Source: Fervidobacterium gondwanense DSM 13020 (GTDB lineage: Bacteria > Thermotogota > Thermotogae > Thermotogales > Fervidobacteriaceae). From it: a stretch of 64,000 nucleotides of DNA. The stretch spans positions 124,001-188,000 of the forward strand of contig NZ_FRDJ01000003.1 of NCBI RefSeq assembly GCF_900143265.1. The letters run 5' to 3'. This document shows positions 46,758 through 56,138 of the stretch, piece after piece. Every line of letters starts with the position of its first letter. The first letter of the stretch is position 1. The notes beneath the pieces were generated by a model that was not told the DNA's origin, searched no databases, and saw only the letters and a list, made by a program, of their open reading frames with translations. Both the position numbers and the translations under genes were made by a program.

Positions 46758-47944
46758 GAAGATTGTTCACAAGCGAAAGCGTTACGGAAGGTCACCCAGA
46801 CAAGATGGCAGATCAGATCAGCGATGCTATCTTGGATGCGATCATCGCAGAGGATCCAAAAGCTCGTGTTGCCGTTGAAACACTTCTTACAACAGGTGTT
46901 GCAGTAGTAGCGGGAGAGGTAACCACAAAGGCTTACGTTGACGTTCAAGATATTGTTAGGAAAACCGTTCTTGACATTGGTTACACAAGGGCAAAGTACG
47001 GTTTCGATGGTGAAACTTGTGCTGTGCTATCTTCCATCCACAGCCAGTCGCCAGATATAGCACTTGGAGTCGATCAGGCAGCAGAGTACAAGGAAGGTCA
47101 AGCAGCAGAGGACGAGCTTGAAAAAGTAGGTGCTGGAGACCAAGGAATGATGTTTGGATACGCAACGAATGAAACAGAAGAACTGATGCCACTTCCAATA
47201 ATGCTTGCACATAAACTCGCTATGAAGCTTGCTGAGGTAAGGAAGAACGGAACGCTTTCGTTCTTGAGACCAGACGGCAAAACGCAAGTAACCATTGAAT
47301 ATGATGAAAATGATAAACCTGTTAGAGTTGACACAGTATTGATTTCAACTCAGCACGAACCAGATGTAACGATTCCTGAAATAAAGGAAGCGCTTGTCAA
47401 ATACGTTATTGATCCAATCATTCCCGCAGATTTAAGAGATGACAAGATGAGAATCTTTGTTAACCCAACTGGTAGGTTCGTTCTTGGTGGACCATCGGCA
47501 GATACAGGACTAACCGGTAGAAAGATAATTGTTGACACTTACGGCGGTGCGATTCCTCACGGAGGTGGAGCATTCAGCGGTAAGGACCCAACCAAGGTTG
47601 ACAGATCTGCCCATTACTTTGCAAGATACGTTGCAAAAAACGTTGTTGCAGCTGGTTTAGCTGACAGGTTCATGATACAAGTTGCATACGCAATAGGTGT
47701 TGCAAGACCAGTATCTATAATGATCAACACTTTCGGTACAGCAAAAGTCGATGAGGAAAAGCTCCTCAAGGTAGTTACAGAGCTATTTGACTTCAGACCT
47801 GGTGCAATAATTAAGAAACTTAACCTTCTCAGACCTATATACAGAAAGACAGCTGCTTACGGACATTTTGGAAGAAACGATCCAGAGTTCACGTGGGAAA
47901 AGACAGACATGGTTAAAGAATTAAGAGGTGCATTCAACATTTAA
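46754..47944 (+). CDS. metK: S-adenosylmethionine synthetase
   Basis: Makes SAM from methionine and ATP. 396 residues with [21 protein letters not shown] at the N-terminus, [12 protein letters not shown], the [17 protein letters not shown]-loop-like block at about 258-276, and [14 protein letters not shown]. The start is coupled to the upstream gene (ATGA at 46754). No SAM riboswitch is visible upstream. Partners in the window are ahcY and the SAM hydrolase. Confidence 0.97.
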   Translation: MRRLFTSESVTEGHPDKMADQISDAILDAIIAEDPKARVAVETLLTTGVAVVAGEVTTKAYVDVQDIVRKTVLDIGYTRAKYGFDGETCAVLSSIHSQSPDIALGVDQAAEYKEGQAAEDELEKVGAGDQGMMFGYATNETEELMPLPIMLAHKLAMKLAEVRKNGTLSFLRPDGKTQVTIEYDENDKPVRVDTVLISTQHEPDVTIPEIKEALVKYVIDPIIPADLRDDKMRIFVNPTGRFVLGGPSADTGLTGRKIIVDTYGGAIPHGGGAFSGKDPTKVDRSAHYFARYVAKNVVAAGLADRFMIQVAYAIGVARPVSIMINTFGTAKVDEEKLLKVVTELFDFRPGAIIKKLNLLRPIYRKTAAYGHFGRNDPEFTWEKTDMVKELRGAFNI

Positions 47945-48021
47945 CGTTCATCGTTAACCAAGAGAATTAGAGGTTTACAGTCTCGGGATTTTTTGTCAGA
48001 TTCTGGAAAAGTACTAAAAGT

Positions 48022-48037
48022 ACCATCTACGGATGGT
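48022..48037 (+). promoter_or_regulatory. Stable hairpin with UNCG loop in the rpsT leader
   Basis: ACCATC-TACG-GATGGT: a 6-bp stem closed by C-UACG-G, 50 bases before the S20 start. A second small stem (GTAC/GTAC) lies just upstream. A role in S20 control is only a guess. Confidence 0.45.
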
Positions 48038-48087
48038 GAATCGATGAAGAAAGTCAGAAAACTGAAAAACAGGAGGTAGGTTTTGGT

Positions 48088-48375
48088 ATGCCAAACATCA
48101 AGTCTGCAGAGAAGAGAGTCAGAGTTTCTGAAAAAAGAAGAGTTCTTAACAAAGCTTACAAAACAGCTATGAAGAACCGCATTAAGGAAGTTTTGAAAGC
48201 TATAGCAGAGCAGAAACCAGTTGAAGAAGTTCAAAAACTCTTCATCAAGGCACAGAGTACGATTGATAAAGCAGCAAGAAGAGGCGCAATACACAAAAAC
48301 CAAGCGAGCAGGAGGAAGTCAAGATTGGCAGCTAAGGTTAAGGCTTACGTAGCTGCTAAAGAGCAAGGGGTGTAA
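48088..48375 (+). CDS. rpsT: 30S ribosomal protein S20
   Basis: A small basic helical protein (95 residues) that binds the 5' domain of 16S r[23 protein letters not shown] start, [16 protein letters not shown] typical. AGGAGGTAGG precedes the ATG. An 11-residue basic mini-ORF (48044-48079, [11 protein letters not shown]) ends within that Shine-Dalgarno region; it may be chance. Confidence 0.97.
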   Translation: MPNIKSAEKRVRVSEKRRVLNKAYKTAMKNRIKEVLKAIAEQKPVEEVQKLFIKAQSTIDKAARRGAIHKNQASRRKSRLAAKVKAYVAAKEQGV

Positions 48376-48377
48376 AG

Positions 48378-48785
48378 ATGCCATTCTACTACGTCATGGA
48401 GCTTGATGTAAGTGAGCAAAGGGCGAGTTACACATTGAAAAATGAAGAATTAATGAAACTCGTTTCCGAAAAAGGATGCGAACTTAAATATGATAACGGA
48501 GCGCTTGTATTGAAGTTTCCAGAAAACGAAGATTTGGACGAGGAAGTAATGGTTGCTGTTTTAGAAGTGCTCAGAAATCCTGTCAATGCCAAGGAATATA
48601 TATTTGAAAATGGCGATAAGATTGAAATTTTTTCTGGTCGCTTGGACCCACTTCATCCACTTGGACAGACAAAGGAAGAGATAAAAGAAAGAACTATAGA
48701 AAGCCTTGAAGAAGAGGAAGAAGAAATCAAACCACCATATGAAGAGTTGTTGGACGATATCGAAGAAGAAGTTGAAGAAGAATAA
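48378..48785 (+). CDS. Conserved protein with acidic C-terminal tail
   Basis: 135 residues of unknown family. The N-terminal 95 residues have mixed strands and helices (MPFYYVMELDVSEQRASYTL). The C-terminal 40 are highly acidic (runs of Glu, such as EEEEEEIKPPYEELLDDIEE). AAGGGG precedes the ATG, 2 bases after rpsT. It ends the plus-strand run and is closed by a terminator. Confidence 0.65.
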   Translation: MPFYYVMELDVSEQRASYTLKNEELMKLVSEKGCELKYDNGALVLKFPENEDLDEEVMVAVLEVLRNPVNAKEYIFENGDKIEIFSGRLDPLHPLGQTKEEIKERTIESLEEEEEEIKPPYEELLDDIEEEVEEE

Positions 48786-48807
48786 TAATGACGTATTAAC
48801 AAATAAT

Positions 48808-48847
48808 AACCCCCGACAAAAAATGTCGGGGGTTTGTATTTTTTTTG
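48808..48847. terminator. Bidirectional terminator between the acidic-tail gene and the chemoreceptor gene
   Basis: The stem AACCCCCGACA/TGTCGGGGGTT (11 bp) with an AAAAA loop is followed by TTGTATTTTTTTT on the plus strand. It serves both convergent transcripts. Confidence 0.92.
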
Positions 48848-48856
48848 ATTTGATTG

Positions 48857-50848
48857 TCAGATATTAAATCTCTTCACAAAATCGTTAAGTTGACTCACTG
48901 CGCTTGAGAGTTCATCTGAATAATTCTTAACCTCGTTCACCTGCTCTGCTTGGTTCGCAATCTGTGCTGCCATCTCTTCAACATCATGCTCAACTTCCTG
49001 TATGTTCTTTGTTATCTTATCCATTGCTGCACTTACTTCTTCCGTTGCCCCACTCTGTTCTTCTGCTGTTGCTGCAAGGTCTGTTGTCATCTTTGATACT
49101 TCGTCTATCTTCGAAATCAATAACTTCAAGCTTTCTCCTGCTTCTTTTACCGTCGTAACGTACCCATCAACTTTTTGACTCACACCAGTTGTGACCTTTT
49201 CTACTTTCCTTGCCTGCTCTCCTATCTTGCCGAGTATCTCTGCTATCTTCTTAGTTGCTTGTCTGCTCTCTTCTGCAAGCTTTCTGATTTCATCTGCAAC
49301 CACGGCAAAACCTCTACCAGCTTCTCCTGCCCTCGCTGCTTCTATAGCTGCGTTCAGTGCAAGCAAGTTCGTCTGTTCGGCTATACTCGAAATCGTATCC
49401 ACTATCTCTCCTATCTGGTTCGAGAACTTCGTCAGCTCTACTATCGCTGTCAACGATTCTCCCATTCCATTCCTTATCTCGCTTACAGATACCTCTACTT
49501 CAACCATTCTTTCTGACACCGTACTCACATTCTCTTTCATCACTTCTGCGCTGTGAGAAAGCTTTTCCGAGTACTTTGCGATATTCTGTGCACCTGCCGC
49601 TATCTCTTCCATTCCGCTGTTTGCTTCCTGTGTTGCTGCCGCTATATCTTGTACTTCTAATGTTGTCTTTTGAACTGTTTCTTTCGAAGTCATCGCTGCT
49701 TGTGCTGAGTTGCTCGCAAGGTCGTCCAACATGAATGAAACTGAAGAAACTTGTGCACTCAATTTCATAACTTCGCCTACTGTTTGTTTGAAACTTTCTA
49801 TAAGCAATTTAAACGCATGACCTAATTTGGCGATTTCATCTTTACCAAGCTTGGCCTCGTCAACAGTTGCTGTTAGGTCATTTTCAGCAACTTTTTGAGC
49901 GATTTCAACGACGTGATTTATACGTTTAGTTATTGTGTCTGTAAGGAATATAGCAATTAAAGCTGCGCCAAGTGCGATTATTATACCAGCGAAAACACCA
50001 GACATAATTATTTCATAAGCTGCCTCTGTAATTTCCGAAAATGGAATTATACCTATAGCGGTTAAATTGTAATTTCCAATTCTTTCAAATGCTGCGAATT
50101 TTTTCCCATTAAATGTGTACACTATTGTACCTTTTGTTTTGGATGTGATTTCTTGAGCAAGTATCTTTGTTCCTTCTTCTTCTGATAAATCGAGCTTTCC
50201 AACAAATTCAGCTTTTGGGTGTGCCACTGTTAAAGTACCATAAACTAGAGTAACGTATCCTGTTTTACCAATTTTTATTTTACTTACCATTTTTTGCAAT
50301 TCGTCAATTGGATAAAATCCAACGAGCGCCCCGATAACATTTTCACCGAAATCATAAACAGCAGCAGCAACCATAATATAATTTTTTCCATTGTACTCGT
50401 ATGGCATATAAATTTCTGTCTTTTTCTTTCCTGATAATACTTTTTCAATTATTTCCGATGGTAGTTTCACATTTGCCAAACCATCCTTTGATACAACTCT
50501 CATATCTGGAAGAACTACAAAGACATCGTGGTAACCTTTCTGGTTTAGTGCACTGTAAGCATTCCGTACTCCCCAACCAAGCTGACTGAGCCCAAGTTCA
50601 TCACTCACGTTTGTCATGTAAGGTGATATTGCACCACTAAACGAGTAATCTGCGAGTGGTTTGATTATATCGTTTAAATAATGTACCTCTATATCTTTTT
50701 TCACAGATGATAGAACCAAAGACTGAATTTGTCCAGCTGCATCTCTAACAACAGAGGTTGAGACTAAAACAGAAACAAGCACACTTACAAAAGATGATAA
50801 GATACCTACAAGTACCAAAGATAATATAAGCTTTGTCCGTAAACTCAT
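48857..50848 (-). CDS. Methyl-accepting chemotaxis protein
   Basis: 663 residues. TM1 is about 8-32; a periplasmic dCACHE-like sensor domain covers about 33-278; TM2 is about 281-303. A HAMP domain (about 304-357) leads to the long cytoplasmic coiled coil, whose tip has [20 protein letters not shown]. It starts within the hutH stop (ATGA overlap), so the receptor is translated with histidine ammonia-lyase, and its ligand may be histidine or a related amino acid (inference). The other genes of the chemotaxis system are not in the window. Confidence 0.93.
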   Translation of the reverse strand: MSLRTKLILSLVLVGILSSFVSVLVSVLVSTSVVRDAAGQIQSLVLSSVKKDIEVHYLNDIIKPLADYSFSGAISPYMTNVSDELGLSQLGWGVRNAYSALNQKGYHDVFVVLPDMRVVSKDGLANVKLPSEIIEKVLSGKKKTEIYMPYEYNGKNYIMVAAAVYDFGENVIGALVGFYPIDELQKMVSKIKIGKTGYVTLVYGTLTVAHPKAEFVGKLDLSEEEGTKILAQEITSKTKGTIVYTFNGKKFAAFERIGNYNLTAIGIIPFSEITEAAYEIIMSGVFAGIIIALGAALIAIFLTDTITKRINHVVEIAQKVAENDLTATVDEAKLGKDEIAKLGHAFKLLIESFKQTVGEVMKLSAQVSSVSFMLDDLASNSAQAAMTSKETVQKTTLEVQDIAAATQEANSGMEEIAAGAQNIAKYSEKLSHSAEVMKENVSTVSERMVEVEVSVSEIRNGMGESLTAIVELTKFSNQIGEIVDTISSIAEQTNLLALNAAIEAARAGEAGRGFAVVADEIRKLAEESRQATKKIAEILGKIGEQARKVEKVTTGVSQKVDGYVTTVKEAGESLKLLISKIDEVSKMTTDLAATAEEQSGATEEVSAAMDKITKNIQEVEHDVEEMAAQIANQAEQVNEVKNYSDELSSAVSQLNDFVKRFNI

Positions 50849-52326
50849 GAAAGCACCTCCCTAACTATTGTATTTTTTACACGCTCAAAATCATCACCAA
50901 AAAATCTGTCATTACCTGGTTTTACATCAATTATACCATAAAATTTTTCGATTTGTTCAGAACTTTTCAAAGGACGTCTGTAGTATAATGCGGTGCTTCC
51001 AAGCATAGCTTCTATTGATATTAAGCTTACTAAATTTTCGTATACTCTCCTCAATTTTCTTACAGCGTTTGCCCCCATACTCACATGATCTTCTTGATAA
51101 GCGGAAGTGGGTATTGTGTCGGCGCTTGCCGGATGAGAAAGTACTTTGTTTTCATTACATAAAGCTGCGGCGGTATATTGCCATATCATGTAACCACTAT
51201 TTAAGCCTTCTTCACCACCTGCTAAGAATGGTGGTAAACCTTCGTTGACCTTTGGATTAACAATCCTATCTATTCTCCGTTCAATCATGTTTCCCATGGA
51301 AGTAAGTGCAACTGCAAGGTAATCTGCGCATAGTGCAAGAGGCTCACCATGGAAATTCCCACCACTGATAATCTCATCGCCAAATACCAATGGATTATCT
51401 GTTGCTGAGTTTATCTCTCTTTCAACAATCTCCTTAACCCAATTTATTGTATCGTAAACCGCACCGTATACTTGTGGAATTGTTCTGAGAGTGTATGCAT
51501 CCTGCACCTTAGAGCAATTTTTGTGAGCTTCTCGAATTTCACTTCCTTCCAAGAAATCTCTAAGCATTTGGGCAATCTTTATCTGTCCTGGGTGTGGTCT
51601 TGCAAGTTGGATTCTCTCATCGAAAGCAGCAGGCGTACCGTAAAGAACATCAACACTCGATGCAGCAATGAGCGTTGCGATTCTCATAAACTTTTCAAGG
51701 TCTCTAATTATTAAGGCAAGATGTCCAGCCATGAATTGAGTTCCGTTTATAAGGCTCAGTCCTTCCTTTTCCTCAAGCTCAATTGGTGCAAAATCGAATT
51801 CCTTTATACTTCGTATTCCTTCCTTTGTTACTACCTTTCCCTCTCCTATTAATACCATCGCTATATGTGACAGCGGAGCTAAGTCTCCGCTCGCACCTAC
51901 AGAACCCATTTCTGGCACGGCGGGTGCTATTCCTTTGTTCAAAAGTTCGATTAGCTTATCCACAACTAAGGGTCTAATACCACTGTAACCTTTTGCTAAA
52001 GCGTTAGCTCTTATGAGCATCATAGCCCTCACTATATCCTCAGGAAGGTAATTACCTATTCCCGCAGAATGAGAGAGTATTATATTTTTCTGTAAATCTT
52101 TTAATTTTTCTCTGGTGATTCGTACATTTGCCAATGCACCGAAACCAGTATTAACACCATAAACCGGTTTGTTCTCATTAATAACATTATCAATAGCTCT
52201 CCTACTTTTCTCCATTTTTTCATATGCAACTGGCGAAATGGATACTTTGGCATACCTGCGACTGACAAGATGCACGTCTTCAATTGTCAAATGTTCACCA
52301 TCTATTACAACAATTCGCTTGTTCAT
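50845..52326 (-). CDS. hutH: Histidine ammonia-lyase
   Basis: Removes ammonia from histidine, giving urocanate. It is 493 residues with the MIO cofactor triad Ala145-Ser146-Gly147 in [14 protein letters not shown], Tyr56 in VYGVNTGFG, and SHSAG at 85-89, which is the histidine-type (not phenylalanine- or tyrosine-type) pattern. No hutU or hutI is in the window, so the rest of the pathway is elsewhere or absent. Its start overlaps the pduO-type gene by ATGA and its end overlaps the chemoreceptor start. AAGGGG precedes the ATG. Confidence 0.93.
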   Translation of the reverse strand: MNKRIVVIDGEHLTIEDVHLVSRRYAKVSISPVAYEKMEKSRRAIDNVINENKPVYGVNTGFGALANVRITREKLKDLQKNIILSHSAGIGNYLPEDIVRAMMLIRANALAKGYSGIRPLVVDKLIELLNKGIAPAVPEMGSVGASGDLAPLSHIAMVLIGEGKVVTKEGIRSIKEFDFAPIELEEKEGLSLINGTQFMAGHLALIIRDLEKFMRIATLIAASSVDVLYGTPAAFDERIQLARPHPGQIKIAQMLRDFLEGSEIREAHKNCSKVQDAYTLRTIPQVYGAVYDTINWVKEIVEREINSATDNPLVFGDEIISGGNFHGEPLALCADYLAVALTSMGNMIERRIDRIVNPKVNEGLPPFLAGGEEGLNSGYMIWQYTAAALCNENKVLSHPASADTIPTSAYQEDHVSMGANAVRKLRRVYENLVSLISIEAMLGSTALYYRRPLKSSEQIEKFYGIIDVKPGNDRFFGDDFERVKNTIVREVLS

Positions 52327-52847
52327 ATTTCGCTGCCCCTTATCTTTGTCAAGTGTTTTCCTTCAACAAACCTTGCCATTATGTAAAGCAAATCAGAAAG
52401 TCTGTTCAGGTATTTTATCAGTTCTACACGCACGGGTTCCTCGTTAGAAAGCCTTACGACAAGCCTTTCCGCACGCCTAGCAACAGTACGACAAACGTCA
52501 AGATAGGCACTCGGTATTGTCTCTCCAGGTATGACAAATGAATCCAACTTTACGTGTTCTTCATAAGAGTGAACGTGTTTTGTTAGTACTTCTATATCTT
52601 CCTCTGAGATCAATCTTATGTATTGCTCACCCTTTGCCAATTCGGCAGCTACTCTAAAAAGGTTTTTTTGTATTTCTTCAACAATTTCTCTTTCATAATC
52701 GGGTAGAAAATGCTTAGAAAGTCCTAAAAAGGAATTGAGTTCGTCAACGGTTCCATATGTCTCTACTCTTAAATTTGCCTTTGATATACGTTCACCATTT
52801 GCAAGGCTCGTTTCCCCTGCATCACCTGTTTTTGTTGTAATTGACAT
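52323..52847 (-). CDS. Cob(I)alamin adenosyltransferase (PduO type)
   Basis: Transfers adenosyl from ATP to cobalamin, giving adenosylcobalamin. 174 residues with TKTGDAGETSLANGERISK at the N-terminus and the RTVARRAERLVV helix near the end, both in the family signature. I take ATG 52847, as GGAGGTGAAATTT sits just before it; the GTG at 52856 is in the Shine-Dalgarno sequence. Joined to hutH by ATGA. Cobalamin need in this organism is not explained by the window. Confidence 0.92.
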   Translation of the reverse strand: MSITTKTGDAGETSLANGERISKANLRVETYGTVDELNSFLGLSKHFLPDYEREIVEEIQKNLFRVAAELAKGEQYIRLISEEDIEVLTKHVHSYEEHVKLDSFVIPGETIPSAYLDVCRTVARRAERLVVRLSNEEPVRVELIKYLNRLSDLLYIMARFVEGKHLTKIRGSEI

Positions 52848-52963
52848 AAATTTCACCTCCGATTGAATTATCCATTCTCAATGAAATTTTATCTTACAAT
52901 TATATTCTTCTCAACGTTCGAAAATAATAAAAAACACAATGTTTAGGTCCTTAACTAACACCA

Positions 52964-53527
52964 TCAATCTATTATTAGTGAATACATAACAGCATTTTCG
53001 TAAGAACCATTAACGTTAAGGTATGACTTCTTTATTCCTTCCTGTTCAAATCCAAACTTATCAAATATCCTCCTCATAGGTATGTTTTTCTCTAAAGTCT
53101 CTGCTTCTATTCTTTTTGCACCTTTGCTTATCGCCCATGCAATAGCTAGCTCGGTTAGCTTTGTGCCAATTCCTTGTCCTCGGTAATTATTCAATATCTC
53201 TAAGCCAAATTCTGCAATGTGCGATGTTTTCTTCTTAGTATCCAGAAACCACACCCAAAGTTGTCCAACAATAATGTTAGAGTTTTTCACATCTTCGACT
53301 ACTACAAAGAGTTTTCTCTCAGCTTGAAGCCATGAGTTGATCCAGCTTCTCATTCCATCTATCGTTATTTCTTCTGGAGATGAAAGTATAGTATCACTTT
53401 CAAGCGCCACATTCTTTCGCATTTCATATGCTTTTTCAATGTCATCTGATGTTACCTGTCTGATCAAGAAATCTCCAAAGTAGGTAGGCAATTCTATCTT
53501 GTTTGTGCTATTAGAAGTGTAAGGCAT
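52964..53527 (-). CDS. GNAT family N-acetyltransferase
   Basis: 187 residues. The acetyl-CoA loop is NNYRGQGIGTKLTELAI (about 113-129), preceded by AEFGLEILNN, and NIPMRRIFDKFGFEQEG later. It is similar to RimJ/RimL- or PatA-like acetyltransferases; substrate unknown. GGAGGGAGGAAT precedes the ATG. It has the terminator of the upstream gene just before it and stands alone. Confidence 0.85.
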   Translation of the reverse strand: MPYTSNSTNKIELPTYFGDFLIRQVTSDDIEKAYEMRKNVALESDTILSSPEEITIDGMRSWINSWLQAERKLFVVVEDVKNSNIIVGQLWVWFLDTKKKTSHIAEFGLEILNNYRGQGIGTKLTELAIAWAISKGAKRIEAETLEKNIPMRRIFDKFGFEQEGIKKSYLNVNGSYENAVMYSLIID

Positions 53528-53565
53528 ATTCCTCCCTCCTCCACTTTCTTCAAATAATTACAAAG

Positions 53566-53592
53566 AACCCCAACGTTGTGAACGTTGGGGTT
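53566..53592 (-). terminator. Terminator of the fts-pilB-rng run
   Basis: The minus strand reads a 12-bp stem AACCCCAACGTT/AACGTTGGGGTT with a 3-base loop followed by CTTTG. The U-run is weak. Confidence 0.6.
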
Positions 53593-53606
53593 TGAATATT
53601 AAAACC

Positions 53607-53867
53607 TCAATCTGCACTTCCTTCGTTAGGCTTAATCATCAGTACTTCTAAATCAACAATGTTTCTAACACTTTCAAGAAGTCTCAAAGCATCAATCACA
53701 GTATCGGCTGGAGCTATGACTTTCAAGAAGTCACCTTCAAAACTTCTAATGTTCATTGTATTGTCCTCGGCTTCAAGAAGATAGTTTAGAATGTGAACAT
53801 CCTCTTTTTTGATCTTCACTAAGATGTCGTATTCCAAGACATCCTTGGCTCTGAGTTGAGTGCTCAT
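53607..53867 (-). CDS. DUF4911 family protein
   Basis: 86 residues. LVKIKKEDVHILNYLLEAEDN and LLESVRNIVDLEVLMIKP match the DUF4911 family, a small protein of unknown function often found near RNase G/E and TGS genes. I take ATG 53867 since GGAGGGG lies before it. Last gene before the terminator. Confidence 0.75.
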   Translation of the reverse strand: MSTQLRAKDVLEYDILVKIKKEDVHILNYLLEAEDNTMNIRSFEGDFLKVIAPADTVIDALRLLESVRNIVDLEVLMIKPNEGSAD

Positions 53868-53901
53868 TTTTCGCCCCTCCACAATATAATATTATTACGA
53901 T

Positions 53902-54390
53902 CTATTTTTCCTCTTTCTCTTCCTTATTTTGAACATTAAGTGGACAAGGTGCAAGCATTTTACGTGGCTGTTTCAAGAAACTCTTGAATTTTTCAACAAC
54001 TTCTTTTCCTTCATCTTCAACTAAGAACCTTGCAAAATCAGAAAATCTTGAAACAGTTCCCGGATCTAAATTAAAGTAAATATTCCAAGCGGCTTCGTCA
54101 GACTGCGTTTGGTCAAGCTGTAAAATTTCACAGAAGAACATCTTCACAGCATTGAAGTGTGCGTTTTCCGAGATTGCAATTCTTTTGCCTTCCGGAGTCA
54201 ACGAAATACCGCCTCGCGTTTCGTAGTAAACTAATCCAAGGTCCGATAGTCTTTCCAAGAATTGTTTGGCGGATGGCATTTTAACTTTCAGAAATGTTGA
54301 GACTTTTTTGAGCCTTGTCCAGCCCATCTGATTAAGTGTTAAATATACAGCCAAAAGGTACTTACGTTCTGTTGCTCCAAGTTTCTCCAT
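53902..54390 (-). CDS. DtxR/MntR-like winged-helix regulator
   Basis: 162 residues. A winged helix (about 5-70: KVSTFLKVKMPSAKQFLERLSDLGLVYYET) is followed by the dimerisation block SENAHFNAVKMFFCEILQLDQTQSDEAAW, which matches DtxR/MntR metal-dependent repressors. No SH3 domain. A Cys-Pro pair near the end is odd. GGTGAAAAGC precedes ATG 54390; the earlier GTG is rejected. Metal unknown; target operon not identified. Confidence 0.75.
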   Translation of the reverse strand: MEKLGATERKYLLAVYLTLNQMGWTRLKKVSTFLKVKMPSAKQFLERLSDLGLVYYETRGGISLTPEGKRIAISENAHFNAVKMFFCEILQLDQTQSDEAAWNIYFNLDPGTVSRFSDFARFLVEDEGKEVVEKFKSFLKQPRKMLAPCPLNVQNKEEKEEK

Positions 54391-54420
54391 GCTTTTCACC
54401 TCTTATATGAGAACTTTTGA

Positions 54421-56103
54421 TTAATATCTAAACGCGCTTCTTCCTATGAACTCTCTTATAATAGATGTTCTTGGTATGTCTTCTATATTTGTAATTGGTA
54501 AGAAATAGTCCAATATCTTGAGCAGTCTGTTAGCCTCTGTTGATTCTGGGGCGTCATCAGGCACAACAGCAAGCAGTGGCTCGGCAAATATCTTCAAAAC
54601 TGCAAGTTCATACACAAGAGCACTGTTGAACATAGCATCAGCATTCTCTTGATACGGGAATATGTTTCTCTCTTCACCCCTTCGGACACTATCCCACATC
54701 CTGAGAGTGGCAAGTGCATCGTGCCCTCGGAATTTACTGTCCCTTACCATTCTTCTTATTAACCTTACGTCAGTTGTGTGTAGTCTGTTTACGTTATCTA
54801 AATTGAGTTGGGCGAGTGCACTGGCGTATATCTTAAATTTCAATTCCTCTGGCACAAGCTCGGTGAGTTTTGGATTAAGTCCGTGAATACCTTCCACTAT
54901 TATGATTTGATCTTTTTCAATCTTCATCTTTGTACCTGATGATTCCCTTTTGCCAAGCACAAAATTGAATTTCGGAATTTCAACTTCTTTTCCGTTGAAC
55001 AAGTCAACCAGATTCTTGTTGAAAAGTTCAACATCAAGAGCTTCGAGAGCTTCAAAATCGTAATTTCCGTTTTCGTCCCTTGGAGTTCGTTCCCTATCGA
55101 CGAAGTAATCATCCAACGATATCGTAACTGGCTTAAAACCGCTTGCCTTGAGTTGTACCATGAGTCTCTTTGAAAAAGTCGTTTTACCACTGGATGATGG
55201 ACCGGCGATCAGTACTAATCTAACGCTCTCACGTTTTTTGATCTCTTCAGAAATCATTGCTATTCGTTTTTCGTGCAACGCTTCCGCCAATATTATCAAG
55301 TCAGTCACTGCGCGTTCGCCTTTTGCAATAACTTCGTTAAGGTCCCCAACACTGTTGATTTCCATTATCTCGAGCCATCTTGAGTACTCTAAGAACACGT
55401 TAGAAAGTTTCGGAAGCGGCTTGAATTCTGGAACAATTACTTTTTCGTTTTCCACTCTTGGCAAGAGCAGAACAAAACCTTGATCGTACTTTACTATTTC
55501 AAACCATTTCAAATATCCAGTGGACGGTGGCATGTATCCGTAAAAATAATCAAAGTGGCCATCTGCTTCGTAAACCTTAACAGTTTTTTTCTTTCTGTAC
55601 TTTAATAGCTTAACTTTGTCTTCCATTCCTGCGGCATCAAAAAGTGTCATAGCCTGACTCTTTTGTAGTTCGTTTTTCTTGAATCTGTAATCTCCTTTAA
55701 CCCATTGGTACATTTCGTCTCTAATGGCCTTGATGTCATCTTCAGATAGGTTAACTGGCGTATTATTGTCACGTATTTCGCAATATATACCGTGACCAAT
55801 AGTGTGGAGAACTTTCAGTGTATAATCTCTAAATACTTTTCTTACGGATGCGTGAAGTATGAATAGTAACCCCCTCTGATAGATCCTCATTCCATCCTGA
55901 CTATCTAAGGTTATGAAAGTCACTTCTCCGGATCTGTTTATGGGTCTAAATAATTCAACTATCGTGTTGTTGATCCTTGCACCTAAAATTATCTTATTAT
56001 GTTCCTTTCCATATTCGTCTGCTATCTCCTCCAAAGTTCCTCCTTGAGGTATCTCATAAACTTTTCCATCAATGTACAGTTTTATCTTCTCTACCATTTT
56101 CAC
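54421..56103 (-). CDS. TGS-domain uridine kinase-like protein
   Basis: 560 residues. An N-terminal TGS domain (about 5-70), a threonyl/alanyl-tRNA-synthetase second-additional-type domain (about 85-200), and a C-terminal uridine kinase/phosphoribulokinase domain with GPSSSGKTT at 301-309 and DDYFVDRERTPRD. It is about 2.5 times the length of Udk. The true substrate is not settled; homologues occur in Thermotoga. GGAGGG lies 7 bases before the GTG. Confidence 0.85.
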   Translation of the reverse strand: MKMVEKIKLYIDGKVYEIPQGGTLEEIADEYGKEHNKIILGARINNTIVELFRPINRSGEVTFITLDSQDGMRIYQRGLLFILHASVRKVFRDYTLKVLHTIGHGIYCEIRDNNTPVNLSEDDIKAIRDEMYQWVKGDYRFKKNELQKSQAMTLFDAAGMEDKVKLLKYRKKKTVKVYEADGHFDYFYGYMPPSTGYLKWFEIVKYDQGFVLLLPRVENEKVIVPEFKPLPKLSNVFLEYSRWLEIMEINSVGDLNEVIAKGERAVTDLIILAEALHEKRIAMISEEIKKRESVRLVLIAGPSSSGKTTFSKRLMVQLKASGFKPVTISLDDYFVDRERTPRDENGNYDFEALEALDVELFNKNLVDLFNGKEVEIPKFNFVLGKRESSGTKMKIEKDQIIIVEGIHGLNPKLTELVPEELKFKIYASALAQLNLDNVNRLHTTDVRLIRRMVRDSKFRGHDALATLRMWDSVRRGEERNIFPYQENADAMFNSALVYELAVLKIFAEPLLAVVPDDAPESTEANRLLKILDYFLPITNIEDIPRTSIIREFIGRSAFRY

Positions 56104-56138
56104 AACAACGCCCTCCCTATCTGCTCAATTTCACAGTC

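Noticed and set aside
46428-46760. SAM riboswitch ahead of metK
   Set aside because: The upstream DNA is coding to within 4 bases of the start and no leader exists.
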